A DNA stretch of 64,000 nt from Apium graveolens (Eukaryota; Streptophyta; Magnoliopsida; Apiales; Apiaceae): positions 99,685,261 through 99,749,260 of the forward strand of contig NC_133653.1 in NCBI RefSeq assembly GCF_009905375.1, written 5' to 3'. Position numbers and translations under genes: made by a program. Positions 23,080-34,893 of the stretch are shown in pieces. Below the pieces are notes generated by a model, which searched no databases, had not been told where the DNA came from, and saw nothing but the letters and a program-made list of their open reading frames with translations. Within the stretch, counting starts at the first letter, position 1. Each line of letters begins with the position of its first letter.

Positions 23080-24585
23080 TGTAACACCCCCAAATCCGGG
23101 GTCGGGGATCCGGGTTGTCACGAGTTCCAATTCCCTTAACAAATCTTAATCTTAATAAATAACCAACCACTGCGTACTGTGACCCCACAATATACACACA
23201 CACACCACAAGTTATAGTCTCAGAGATGAATGCCAAAAATAACACAAGTCATTTTATTCCACAATTATGAGTCATTATACCACAAAAGGGTTTCTGAATA
23301 AATTTAAATTTCCTTGCCATTATTACAATTCATATAGATACATAAGTCTAGTGCATCAAAAGTTGAAAGCCTAGCCTATTGGTAATTCCTACCTCAGCTA
23401 CTGCGGCGTCAACGCCTCCAGAAAACTGCGGAACGTTTCCTAACCGCTTGCGAATTGGGAGCTTGGTCCTGTTCATCTTTTCTATCTGTTGTTGTGTGAT
23501 GAAAGAAGAAAGCAAGGGTGAGCAACAAGCCCACCGAAATAATACGTATAATAATTAACAATATATGAGCATTCTCATAGTACTCATGAAAGTCTTGGTC
23601 AAGAAGAAATGAACCAAGTATGAACAGAGTTGCAATATCCAATGAATTTTGAAAGAAAAGAATTTTGGCATAAACCCGATATCTTGCTGATCAGGCAAAG
23701 ATACCAATAAGTAACCTTTTCTACTGTAGATGGATGAATTCCTCGCCGGTCATCACCCTGGCCGCATTAGGACCTCGCGCTAGACCGTTACCCGGCCACT
23801 CACGCATGGATGGACTGTCACCCAGCCTCTTAAACCTTCATAGACCGTACCCCGGCCTGTCGCTTATGCTGACTCAATTAGATGGACTTACTTCCCGAAC
23901 GTTGGGCAAGTAATCAAATTGTTTTCTCAAAACAGCAACCTCGTTGCGAATATAAAATACACCACAGAGCCGGATCCCTCAGGTTTTGAGCGAGTATTTA
24001 AATCCCCTTCGAAAGGAAGATCTTAAATATAAAAAAATGAGTTTTGGGATCCGCCCTAACCTTTAAAAATCATTTTGAAGACTCGAAAACATTTTTAAGA
24101 ATGTTTTGAGTAATGTTGATTTAATAAAATAAATCAGTCCCAATATATTAGAAAATATCTGAATATTATTATTTAAATAATATTCCCATAAAGAATAATC
24201 TTTATAAAAATAATTGAAGTAGAAGTTTTTAAACTCAAACTTGAAATGAATAATAAATAACCAAAGATATACTTATACGAAAGTACAATCTTTATTTGAA
24301 TAATCGAAAATAAGTTTGATTATCGAAACATTATTCTTTAATAAAATAAAGAATATTATTTAATAAAATAAGCGGAGTCATAAGTCCTCGAATGAATATT
24401 CAAAACAATATTCATTAAATAAAATAAGCGGAGTCATAAGTCCTCGAATGAATATTCAAAACAATATTCATTAAATAAAATAAGCGGAGTCATAAGTCCT
24501 CGAATGAATATTCAAAATAATATTCATTAAGTGAAATAAAGTTATCGAATAAACCTTATTCGAATAATAGTTTTGAAAACTATTT

Positions 24586-24616
<31 letters not shown>

Positions 24617-26699
24617 ATATACTCAGGAACATCGTCTCCCGGTTTAGAAAATATATTCACCTTTGGGTCCCCTATACTAAGGGTATACGCAACTACTGTT
24701 TATCTCTAGCATAGGTATTATGCAACTTATAAGCAATTGAATCAACAAGTAGATATCAAGATTACGAAACAGACATGCATATATACCATATCACATGCTC
24801 CAATATATCGCAAGATTTGCTAATAACAATCATGCACTTATCACAAGATAATGCATATACATATATTTACAACACAACAACAATATAACAGGTAGTAAAC
24901 TTGTCTGAGTGTTCCGGGGTATACATAAGATTAGAGTGGGTCTGGTAACCTATGAACAACAACATAAGCCATAATTAAACCACGGTCGCTTAAGAAACTA
25001 GACTTTAACCATCTAGAGCCCTAGCGTTCGCTTTCGCGCTTAACAATTCACTTAAGTCGCTCGAGTACGCTCGACTGCACCATTTTTAATAATTTAACCA
25101 TTAAGAGTTTTAAGGCGATTCTTTCGCGAGTAACTTACCAACTGCCTAGTCCACTTAACATAATTGTTTCATACCCCAATTAGTCATTTAAAGTCCTTAA
25201 CCAAGGTTTAAAAGTAAGGCGAGGGGTAATGGTTCGGTCGCGAAGCGCTGTTACTTAAAACGGTCGTTTCTCCTAAACCGTACATCGGATTCAAACGAAC
25301 CACATATCAAAACGAAGCTCGTAACATGAACTATCTAATTATGGAAATGGTCAAAACCTAACAGTGAGTCCTCGGGTCCTGATGTTAAGAACAAAACAGT
25401 TTAAAGTAACTTGGACATTACGACGGCTATGTTTACGCGATTACCAATTTTTATTCTACTTTAAATCAACCACCAATCAACCACAATTCAACCATACAAC
25501 CAAACTCCATACCTACAATGCTACAACAGCCCAAACAACTCAATATCTCCAAACTTATACTACTTCCCAACAAGAACTAAAAGCTTTACTTAAGTTCTTT
25601 AACTAATCAACAAGATTTATAACTCCAAAAACATAATAAAACCAACCAATCTCTAATACACAACAATCAAGGCTCTCATGAACTATAATACTCATATTAA
25701 GCTCTTAACATTCAATAACAAAGCTAGGTTAAGAGATTATACCTTCCTTGTGAGTAGGATTAACTAATTAGCTTGGAATCACTCTTGAAAGTCCTTACCC
25801 AAGCTTAATCTAAACAAAAATTCAAGAACAAAATTTTAAGTTCTTGAAAAACACTATTCACCCTCTTCTTCCATGAATTTTAGGAAGAGATTGTGAAGGA
25901 ATTTGAAGCTTAAACTTATAGGATAGCTATATCTATGCATAAGGAGTCTTAGATAATTACCTCACGAATTAATGAAGCTTGGAACTTGGATTTTGTTTTT
26001 TTTTCTTCTTGAAATGGAAAAGAGGCCTAGAGCTTTTCTTGAAGAAAAGTGAAGTCAACTTGTGTTTTGGTGAAATGATTTGTTGGTTGGCTGTTTTTAG
26101 CTTTTGTTTTAATTATTTACCTTTTAACCATGGTGATTTTTGTGTGGTTCTTAATCAACCAACAACACATTTCTCTTTGGTCATGCTTAGGTCATCATGT
26201 TATGTCATCCTCCCATACTTGTCCTCTTCTTGTTGGTGAAATGACATCACTCTCCACTAACCCTTTGATTAACTCCTAATTACTTGGCTAATGACCGCTG
26301 ATCTGTTATACGGTTCGCTTAACTTTCGTTTTCGTTTATCGTTTGAGGGATCATACCTGAGATCTTATTACTTGGGTTTCCTTAACCTTTCTCAATACAT
26401 TATATTCCTTTTATGATCCTCTCTTATAATCCTTTAATTTAAATCGTTTTTATCCTGTTACCTTATACTCAATTCTTTCGGTATCTGGTGGATTTTCGGA
26501 AAAAGTCAAAGTGTTCGAATTTGGATTATGACGATCTTTACATACACTTATATGTCATATAGAGTACTAATAAGATCTCAGAATAACAATAAAAGAACCC
26601 CTACATAGTGTGGCATGAAAAGTTTTCTTATTCAGCAATATCAGCAAAAACACTATTCATAAGGGTTACAAAAAAGTTCAAAATTTTGTGATTATTACA
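23080..26699 (-). repeat. TE4 5' LTR
   Basis: 3620 bp, partner of 14167-17469. It lacks the segment equivalent to 14707-15180 (the join is at about 23616) and retains 24339-25123, which holds three 56-bp tandem units and a TA-rich stretch. The remaining parts match closely. Confidence 0.93.
24371..24538. repeat. 56-bp tandem repeat, three copies, in TE4 5' LTR
   Basis: Units begin AGCGGAGTCATAAGTCCTCG at 24371, 24427 and 24483 and are almost identical. Each also holds an internal inverted pair (GAATGAATATT with AATATTCATT). A TA-rich run follows at about 24575-24622. The 3' LTR of TE4 has lost this part. Confidence 0.95.
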
Positions 26700-26704
26700 T
26701 CATC

Positions 26705-27793
26705 CCAGTACAATGGTGATCTACACTTTCGTCCATACAAAGCTTCGTAAGGTGGAATCCCTATACTGGCATGGTAGTTGTTATTATACGAGAACTCAAT
26801 CAATGGTAGGTGCTCATCCCAATTACCCTTAAAATCTAGAACACAGACTCTCAACATATCTTCTATGGTCTGAATCGTCCTCTCACTTTGGCCATCCGTC
26901 TGAGGATGATAAGCGGTGCTCATATTCAATTTCGTTCCTAGGCACTCTTGGAATTTAGTCCAGGACCTGGAATAAAATCTCGGGTCTCGATCCGACACTA
27001 TAGAAACAGGAACTCCATGTTTGGTAACTATCTCATCCAAGTATAACTTAACTAGCCTTTCCAACGAATACCTTTCATTAATCGGAAGGAAATGCGCCGA
27101 CTTAGTCAACCTATCAATGATTACCCAAATAGCATCGTGATTCGCTCTCGTCTTTGGCAATCCCACTACAAAATCCATAGCAATCTCTTCCCATTTCCAC
27201 TGGGGAATCTCCAAAGGTTGTAACAATCCACTCGGCCGTTGATGCTCTGCTTTCACCGTCTGACACACGTGACACTTACTTACCCAATTGGCAATATCCT
27301 TCTTCATTCCTGGCCACCAAAAATTTCTCTTCAAATCCTGGTACATCTTAGTACTACCAGGATGGATAGAAAACCTAGAGTTATGAGCTTCTTGCAAAAC
27401 TTCGTTCTTCAATTCCGTTACATTAGGAATCCAAACTCTGGACGAAAATCTATACAAACCTTGACTATCTTTTTGAGTACATAACTCTTCTCCTGTCAAA
27501 GTATCCAACTCTTGTTCCATAACTCCTTCTTGACACCTTTTGATCTTTTCCATCAATGCTGGATGGAAAGTAACTTCATATAGTTGCTCCTGACTTTCAT
27601 TAAGTACTCGAACTTCAATTTCCATTCTTTCCAAGTCTCGTGCCAACTTTTCCGTAATCTTAACCATATTCAGCCTTTTCTTCCTACTCAAGGCATCAAC
27701 CACTACATTGGCTTTACCTGGGTGATAATTAATCGAACAATCATAATCCTTAATCAACTCCAACCACCTTCTCTGTCTCATGTTCAAATCTTT
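26705..27793 (-). pseudogene. TE3 RNase H end, integrase zinc finger and catalytic core
   Basis: The frame starts after a TAG at 27794-27796 with [20 protein letters not shown], then [15 protein letters not shown] (end of RNase H). The integrase HHCC finger follows ([12 protein letters not shown] ... [20 protein letters not shown], about 27240-27400). The core triad is in [10 protein letters not shown] (about 27180), [10 protein letters not shown] (about 26990) and [19 protein letters not shown] (about 26890). It ends [14 protein letters not shown] at the TE4 insertion site. One open frame covers all of this, so the part is well preserved. Confidence 0.95.
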
Positions 27794-28687
27794 CTACGTG
27801 AATATATACTTCAGGCTCTTATGATCTGTGTAAATATCACATTTCTCTCCATACAAATAGTGACGCCATAACTTTAAAGCAAATACTATAGCCGCCAATT
27901 CAAGGTCATGAACTGGATATTTTTGCTCGTGAGGCTTTAGCTGTCTGGAGGCATAAGCAATCACTTTGTCATGCTGCATTAACACACAACCCAATCCTTT
28001 CAAAGAAGCATCACTGTAGATTACAAAGTTTCCCGTCTCATCTGGTAATGCTAATACTGGAGCCGTCACTAATCTTCATTTTAATTCCTAGAAACTTTCT
28101 TCACACTTTTCCGTCCAAACGAACTTCTCATTCTTCCTGGTCAACTTAGTTAATGGGGGCGCAATCTTCCAGAAATCTTTCACAAATCTTTGATAATATC
28201 CTGCTAATCCAAGGAAACTCCTTATTTCCGTTGGTGTCTTTGGTTGCTCCCACTTTAATACAGCTTCGATTTTTACCGGGTCTACTTTGATACCTTCCTT
28301 ACTCACCACATGTCCAAGAAACTGTACTTCCGTCAACCAAAACTCACACTTAGAAAACTTTGCATACAATTGCTTTTCTCTTAACTTCTGTAGGGCAATC
28401 TGTAGATGCACTGCGTGATCTTCTGGATTCTTCGAATATATGAGGATGTCATCAATAAATACAATAACAAACTTATCCAGATACTCCTTGTATACCCTAT
28501 TCATCAAATCCATGAAAGCCCCTGGTGCATTCGTCAATCCAAACGACATCACTAGAAACTCGTAATGGCCATACCTTGTTCTGAATGCAGTCTTGGGGAT
28601 ATCCTCGGGCTTTATCTTCAGTTGGTGGTAGCCAGATCTTAAGTCAATCTTTGAAAAGTAACATGCTCCCTTAAGCTGATCAAACAA
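27794..28687 (-). pseudogene. TE3 reverse transcriptase palm and RNase H
   Basis: 28687-28088 carries the RT core: [35 protein letters not shown] and the catalytic box [10 protein letters not shown] (about 28440-28465). A TAG at 28088-28090 and a TGA at 28076-28078 separate it from 28069-27794, the RNase H start with [17 protein letters not shown] and [16 protein letters not shown]. Both stops and the TAG at 27794 occur where CAG or CGA is expected. Confidence 0.95.
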
Positions 28688-28696
28688 ATCATGGAT

Positions 28697-29800
28697 TCAC
28701 GGCAAAGGATACTTATTCTTTATCGTCAACTTGTTCAGCTCTCTGTAATCAATACACAATCTCATACTTCCATCCTTTTTCTTCACAAATAGCACTGGAG
28801 CACCCCACGGGGAAACACTGGGTCGAATAACTCCCTTATCCAATAATTCCTGAAGTTGTTTAGCCAATTCTTTCATTTCCATTGGGGCCATTCTGTATGG
28901 AGCCTTAGAAACTGGTTCAGCTCTAGGTATCAAATCAATGGAAAACTCTATCTCTCGATCAGGTGGCAATCCTGGTAATGCTTCTGGGAAAATGTCAGGG
29001 AATTCTCTTACTATAGGGTTCTCATCCAAGATAGGGGTCTCTTTCTTCGTATCCACCATATGAGCCAAGTACGCTTCACATCCTTGATTCAGCAATCTTC
29101 TTGCTTGCATCACTGAGAGGAACTTCCTACCTTGCCTCTGCCCTTGGTAACTGATCCTTTTATTATCTGGGGTGTACATAACAACTCTCTTTTTCTTACA
29201 ATCAATATTTGCCCTATATCGAGACAACGAATCCATACCTAAAATAACATCAAAGTCTCCCAACTCGAAGGGTATTAAGTCAACAGGGAACATATACCCC
29301 AAAATCTCTAGGGAACAACTAGGACAAAATTGTTTTACAGGTATATTATCTTTATTAGCCACTTCTATGGTTAGAGGTACGTCTAGGTCTTCTAACATCA
29401 ATTGCATTTTATTCACACAATTCACAGACATAAAAGATTTGGACGCTCCCGAATCAAACAAAACGTTAACAGGTACGGAATTAAGAATAAGCGTACCTGC
29501 AACCACATCGGAGTCATGAACTGGAGACTTCTGGGTCATCTTAAAAGTCCTAGCTCTCGCAGTACTGGTTGCTGGTCCTTGAGATACAATCCTTCCCGCA
29601 TTACCTTGGGTCACTGACTTGTAATTCCTAGCTATGTGTCCCACTTTTCCGCAACTAAAACAAGTAACTCCTTGAATCTCAGACTTACATTTCGTGGAAT
29701 AGTGACCTTTTTGTCCACACTTAAAACAATTAACATTCTCTCGGCACTGTCCACTATGATTTTTCCCACACGTCTTACAATCAGCCACTGGCTTACTCAT
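28697..29800 (-). pseudogene. TE3 gag zinc knuckles, protease and RT N-terminus
   Basis: An open frame of 367 codons. It contains three knuckles: [12 protein letters not shown] (short variant), [14 protein letters not shown] (regular CCHC) and [14 protein letters not shown] (final Cys changed to Tyr). The aspartic protease follows with [14 protein letters not shown] (about 29455) and the flap-side [11 protein letters not shown]. Then comes the RT entrance with [40 protein letters not shown] and [16 protein letters not shown] at 28697-28699 ends it, in frame with the next RT piece. Confidence 0.95.
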
Positions 29801-30757
29801 CCTCGTCGGGGCAGAGTTAACTGAAGTAGTACCGGGTTTCGCCTGGGGAACATCCTGCCTCTTGAACCTCTTATTCTTATTCTTTCCAAACCAACGCTGA
29901 AACTTCCGACTCGCTATTCCTGATTCTGATCTAGCGGGTCCACTTTCAAATTTTCTTTTCTTCTCACCCTGCTATTTTGCAGCTAATTTCTGATCACTTT
30001 CTATCACTAGGGCAGCCTGAACTACCGAAGTATATGTCTTGAGTTGTAAGGCTACAACTCCACTCCTTATTTCTGGATTCAACCCTTGCTGAAACCGCTT
30101 CGCTCGTTGAGCTTCTGAACTCACATATTCTGGTGCTATACGGGCCAACTCCGTAAACTTTGCTTCATATTCCGTGACACTTTTATCCCCTTGTTTCAGG
30201 TCCAAAAATTCCACTTCCATTTGACTATGGAGGCAGTCTGGAAAGTATTTCTCCAAAAACAACTCTGTAAATCTGGCCCATGGAACTGGACCTTCTCCTT
30301 CTAGGGCTCACGTAGACTCCCACCAATAATTCGAATCATTCCTTAGAAAATAACTAGCATAATCAGTCTTTAAGTTCTCACTCACCTTGGTGAGCGCAAA
30401 CGCCTTTTCCATCTCCTTTAACCATATCCTGGCAACAACATGATCTACCTCTCCTTTAAACTCTGGGGGCTTCACTGCTTGAAAAGACTTAAAACTAACA
30501 TCCTGATTTGCCCCTCTTATCTCATGCTGCTGCTGGATTTGTAGTTGTTGCTGTTGGATTTGTTGTTGTTATTGTATGAGCTGTTGTTGCTGTTGTTGTT
30601 GTTGCAATTGTTGCTGTTGCTGCTGAAATTGTTGTTGCTGTTGGGCCAGCTGTACAGACTGCTGACGCAACAAGTTCATCATGTCACTCACGGAAGGATC
30701 CCCAGCAGATCTATTATTGGGCTGAGAATTTCTCTTTGGTGGCATCTCCTGAAACAT
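29801..30757 (-). pseudogene. TE3 gag N-terminal and capsid region
   Basis: Begins MPPKRNSQPNNRSAGDPSVS (ATG 30743-30745; an in-frame ATG lies at 30757), followed by a glutamine tract encoded by CAA/CAG repeats (about 30541-30650) that is cut by TAA at 30569-30571. The capsid domain shows the WLKEMEKAFALTKVSE and YFLRNDSNYWWEST stretches, then a TGA near 30307, and FLEKYFPDCLHSQMEVEFLD with LKQGDKSVTEYEAKFTELAR, the classical retrotransposon gag motif. A TAG at 29972-29974 precedes the basic linker to the zinc knuckles. Confidence 0.92.
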
Positions 30758-31249
30758 AACAGTTATATATAAGAAAATGGATTGCTCCAGCAGTTTATAT
30801 TTATGCCTCAGGAGAGCGTTGCCACTAAGACAATATTCTCATCCCCCATTATAATTGGATCCATCCTGAGTGAATGATTATAATCTAAAAATGCCAACAA
30901 CAGAAACAACAATAATAATAACAACAATAATAGCAACGCACAATATATAAAAACTGAACAATAAGATAAAGCAGCTGAAATACAATAACCAACAGAATCC
31001 AACCAGTACAACTGAAGATCCAACTAGAAAGAACCATCCGAATACACACCAAAATTGGCTGTCATAACAGCCTCACCTACTACAAACTATCACAACATAA
31101 TGTACATATACAAAGTAAATAACTACAGAACTCCTAGAAGTCACTCGGAGCTCTGCATCTCTCTGCTACAACTCTGCCTAGCCACTACCACTGCCACCAA
31201 TGGAACCTAGCTCAAACACTAGCCAGTTCACTAGGTCCTGATACTACAC

Positions 31250-31760
31250 TACTCTAAACTCTGAGCTAATGAAATGATCAACAGATCTAGCCCTCTCTAT
31301 AGCCATCTGGGTCAATGCTCGCACACGGGCTCACACCTCTGGGGAAGGGGCAGAAATACCCTGAAATGGTGCACTAGGTACCTGGTCCAACTGAGCAGCA
31401 AACTCCGGACTCTGTTCTCTGATAAAGGAAGTATTCACCGCCCTATGGACATGATAAGGGATTGGTGAAGAAGTACCACTAGGGGCCACAGGAGGTACCA
31501 GAGGTCTCATCATGGAAGAACTGGGACCGCAGCCGGGAGGGAAATCCCTGACAGCAGACACAGACCTACGTACCCAACGGAGACGAGGACCAGATCCAGG
31601 AATGTCTCAAGGCACAAAAGAAGGGACTAGGGGAGGAGGCATAGGGGTCTCCTCAGTAACCACATCAGGGGGTCTCTCAGAATCTGAGCTATCTGAATCA
31701 GAAGGATTCTCCCGAGATGGAGAACTCGAAATCGAAATAGGCCACTGCCAACATAATAAA
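31250..31760 (-). pseudogene. TE3 pre-gag proline/serine-rich ORF
   Basis: One minus-strand frame with only two stops, both TGA, at about 31608 and 31331. It reads a Ser/Asp-rich start (SISSSPSRENPSDSDSSDSE), then proline-rich pieces (ETPMPPPLVPSFVP, RPLVPPVAPSGTSSPIPYHV) and, after the second TGA, a charged helical end (ALTQMAIERARSVDHFISSE). It sits between the primer-binding site and gag, the position of the TE4 ORF at 22044-22817. I do not recognise a family. A leader protein or gag extension is possible. Confidence 0.5.
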
Positions 31761-31953
31761 TATACAGGCAAGACACAACCAGGTCAAGGAAATTCTATCA
31801 AAACATTTAATAGATGACAGTGTAACACCGTCGGAACCCTCGACTGACTCTAAAGGTTTGCTCCTCTATATGAGTTGCTGACTCACACTTAAAGACTCAC
31901 GTTATCACCTACTTGACACAATCCCTAACCTGAATCAGGGACTTGAACCTGTA

Positions 31954-31966
31954 GCTCTGATACCAA
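31954..31966 (-). promoter_or_regulatory. TE3 primer-binding site (tRNA-iMet)
   Basis: Element sense TTGGTATCAGAGC, one base from the LTR end at 31968. Confidence 0.88.
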
Positions 31967-31967
31967 C

Positions 31968-34893
31968 TGTGACGGCCTCAACCCCGGGGTCAGGAGTTGA
32001 CGTCACTAAACACAATTACCAAAAATATAAACAACTGAATTATTATTAAAATATACTAACTTGACCCCAAACCAAGATTCGATCCAGGTTCAAGTATAAT
32101 TCAGGTTCTCATTATTACAAACTTTTTATTCAACATCTAAGACACTAACTTTATTCAGCAACTCCTCAGACCTCATGGCCTGATACAAACTACCTCAGAG
32201 GAGCCGGGTCCGGTAGGGGCGGGAATATAGGTCGGTCTGACTGATCTTCTAGGCATCTGCGAAATATACATAACAGTTTGCAAGGGTGAGCATAATCGCT
32301 CAGCAGTACTAAAGTATGAATAACAAAATAAAGCAGTAATGTAACAATAATAGGAACAAAACTGTAATCATGATAGCAACATTATGCAACAAAATCAGAG
32401 AAAACTGGATATCACTAACTAGCATGCTTCATCAAAACAACATAACAGTGTGCTGTTAAAACACCAGAGTCCAATTTTTAGCATGCTAGTCACACTTGTA
32501 AAATTACTGTATCAACTATTCGTACCCTTACGGGAATCATAAAACCAAATCAGATACGTAATGGATATGTGTAGATAGCTGATCAGGCTATCAACACCAG
32601 ACGACTCCAACTGCCATCTCATTTATGGCTCCAACTGCCATCTCATTTATCTGTTCCGGAACTCAGAGACTAGCTAGGTCTCTGACCTGCTGGACTAATC
32701 AGTTATACAGTGCGCGCAACCGAATTAGCCTCTTACGCTACCTCAATAGGCCTACTCTGGCCCCAATATATCCCATATCTGATCGTTTTAATCCATTTTT
32801 CAAAATCATCACTTTTACCTATCTCTTTTTCAAAACCAATTATGTCACAACACACTAATCAAATCCTCTTTTCATTTAAATCATGTTTAGAGATAGGTGT
32901 TTTCAGAAGTTACATTTCCCCAAAAACATAATTTAAAACAACATTTTCAAACACAGGGGATACGTAACTTAAAATGTTTCTGTTCCATTACGAAAGTAAA
33001 ACATTTAGTTATTCATATACACTGAACCATAAAAGAATGGTCAGGGGTACTTGCCTTGCAAAGCTTTACAAAACCCTAAGTAGCTTTCACGCTGACTTTA
33101 ATCCTGGGAAAACTCGATCGGAATCTACAAATACAGAATACCCTAATCAATTACACCGACATGCTTGATATCCTCAAATTCTAATAACTCAATTCGATAA
33201 CCCGACTCGTATCATTATTATACACATAAACCCGTAATCACATAGTCACGTAGTCAGAAATATTGTTAGGGGTAACAAGTATAAATACATATATTTTCGA
33301 ACATATTTTTAGGAAATTTTGGCAGCATCTTATTTATTTATAATACTACCCGTCGATTACGATCGACGTCCATAATCAAAACAATCCACAATATTATGCC
33401 ACCATTTATACAACGTACATTCCAACACCAGTCACAATCAATTCTTCAAGTCCGAAAATATTTTACGGAATTCTTTTTATTTATTTATAAAATTTAGGAC
33501 TCAGAACATCATCATCACCGTCCACATCCGCTCGTAACAAGTCATCGCGGTACGGCGGTAAAATTTATTGGTGCCCAAAATATTCGGGTATCCAAATAAA
33601 TTCCACCGATTTATTAATAATTATTTTCCCACACGAATTAATAATATCACGAATTTTACTCAATAATTCCTGCAGAAAAAAAATGATAATAATCAAATCC
33701 AACTGCATAGTCTCGGCCCAACAGAAAAAGGCCCAAATGTATCGGCCCAAACTGCAGGCCCAAAAGCCAAAACAAAATAACAGGAACCCAAGGAAACACA
33801 CGCGCAAACGCGCCGCAGAACGATAACAGGGCGGCAACACAAGTGGCGGTGTCGCTTTCTACCACCACTCGACACACACAACACAATCACACACACAACA
33901 CAATCACACACACAACACAGCACATACATATATATATATATACTATAGGAACGAATCAGAATCAGGCAACCGGAATAAAGAGGGCGGCCGGAAAGTAATT
34001 ACCGAACACAGGGAGCCGGAGAGGAACACCGGAAAAGCGAGGAAGAAACAGAGGTGAAGAAACGAAGGTAGAGCAGTAAAAGAGAGAAGGAAGAATCGAT
34101 GGAGAGAAACAGGGACAAAGAGATGGTGTTTGGGGAAATAAGCTACTGCCTGCACGTGTCCTTCAAATGGGACGCGTATTAATATTCTTTTACGAAATGT
34201 TAACACATGTCCCTAAGTATTATGGGTCGAATAATTAACCGAATTTTGAAATCAACGAGTCAGGGCACCTCGAAAAAAATCTCGTTAAATCACGATAATA
34301 CTTTTAAAGTATTGTAAATATTCCGAGGTTTATAAAAATATATATTTTGAAATTTTTAAACAATTTCTAAAACGCAACCGGTACCCGTTTTTAACAAATA
34401 AACGAAACAACGGGCCGGTGAAATCAATCCCAAAAATTTCCAAAATAAATTTAAAATTCTCGGAATATTCCAAACTTAAATAAATATGAGTTTCATAATT
34501 TTTGAAGATTTCGATAATTAAATATGGATTTTACCATTAAACACACTTAGAAAATCATTTAAAAGTGAATAATTAACGAAATATTGATTTCTCAATTTTA
34601 TAAAGTCCTAAAAATAATTATTGAAATTATAAAATTAGAAAACAAATTTTAAAGACAGTTCAAATATTTATGGAATTAAAACTACAATAAAATCACTTTT
34701 ACAAGCAAAAATAAAATCATATAACTCACCAATAAATCACACAATTCCAATCTCACATATCAACAAATCATAAATAATTAAATAAAAATCCATAACTGCT
34801 GCCAAAACCAATACACACATTTTATTTATTTAAGTAAACATTTATTACACTTCCAAATATTAGAAATAAAATAAAAATACACGAGTCGTTATA
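31968..34893 (-). repeat. TE3 5' LTR
   Basis: 2926 bp, TGTGACGGCC to GTCGTTATA, partner of 10648-13559. It keeps the CCGGGGT-containing hairpin near its plus-strand start that the 3' LTR has lost. Confidence 0.93.

Larger units (their letters stand above)
14167..26699 (-). mobile_element. TE4: decayed chromodomain Ty3/gypsy element nested in TE3 integrase
   Basis: Bounded by LTRs of 3303 and 3620 bp and a TCATC duplication (14162-14166 and 26700-26704). A primer-binding site (GGCTCTGATACCA at 23063-23075, minus sense TGGTATCAGAGCC) and a polypurine tract at 17470-17490 give minus orientation. The inside (5.6 kb) keeps a pre-gag ORF, islands of gag, an RNase H remnant and the integrase tail, but long stretches are beyond recognition by eye. 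It is more decayed than TE3 although inserted later, so it may already have been defective when it moved. Confidence 0.92.
10648..34893 (-). mobile_element. TE3: chromodomain Ty3/gypsy element carrying nested TE4
   Basis: Bounded by LTRs of about 2.9 kb and a 5-bp target duplication ATGGA (10643-10647 and 34894-34898), it splits the TE1 5' LTR. Removing TE4 leaves an internal region of about 5.9 kb with the order leader ORF, gag, protease, RT, RNase H, integrase and chromodomain-like tail, which defines a chromovirus (probably Tekay-like). Several in-frame stops make it non-functional, but all domains are easily read. Its LTRs end in TA rather than CA on the plus strand, and both copies agree. 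Confidence 0.92.

Noticed and set aside
30545..30772. Plus-strand poly-leucine ORF
   Set aside because: It is the complement of the glutamine tract of TE3 gag.
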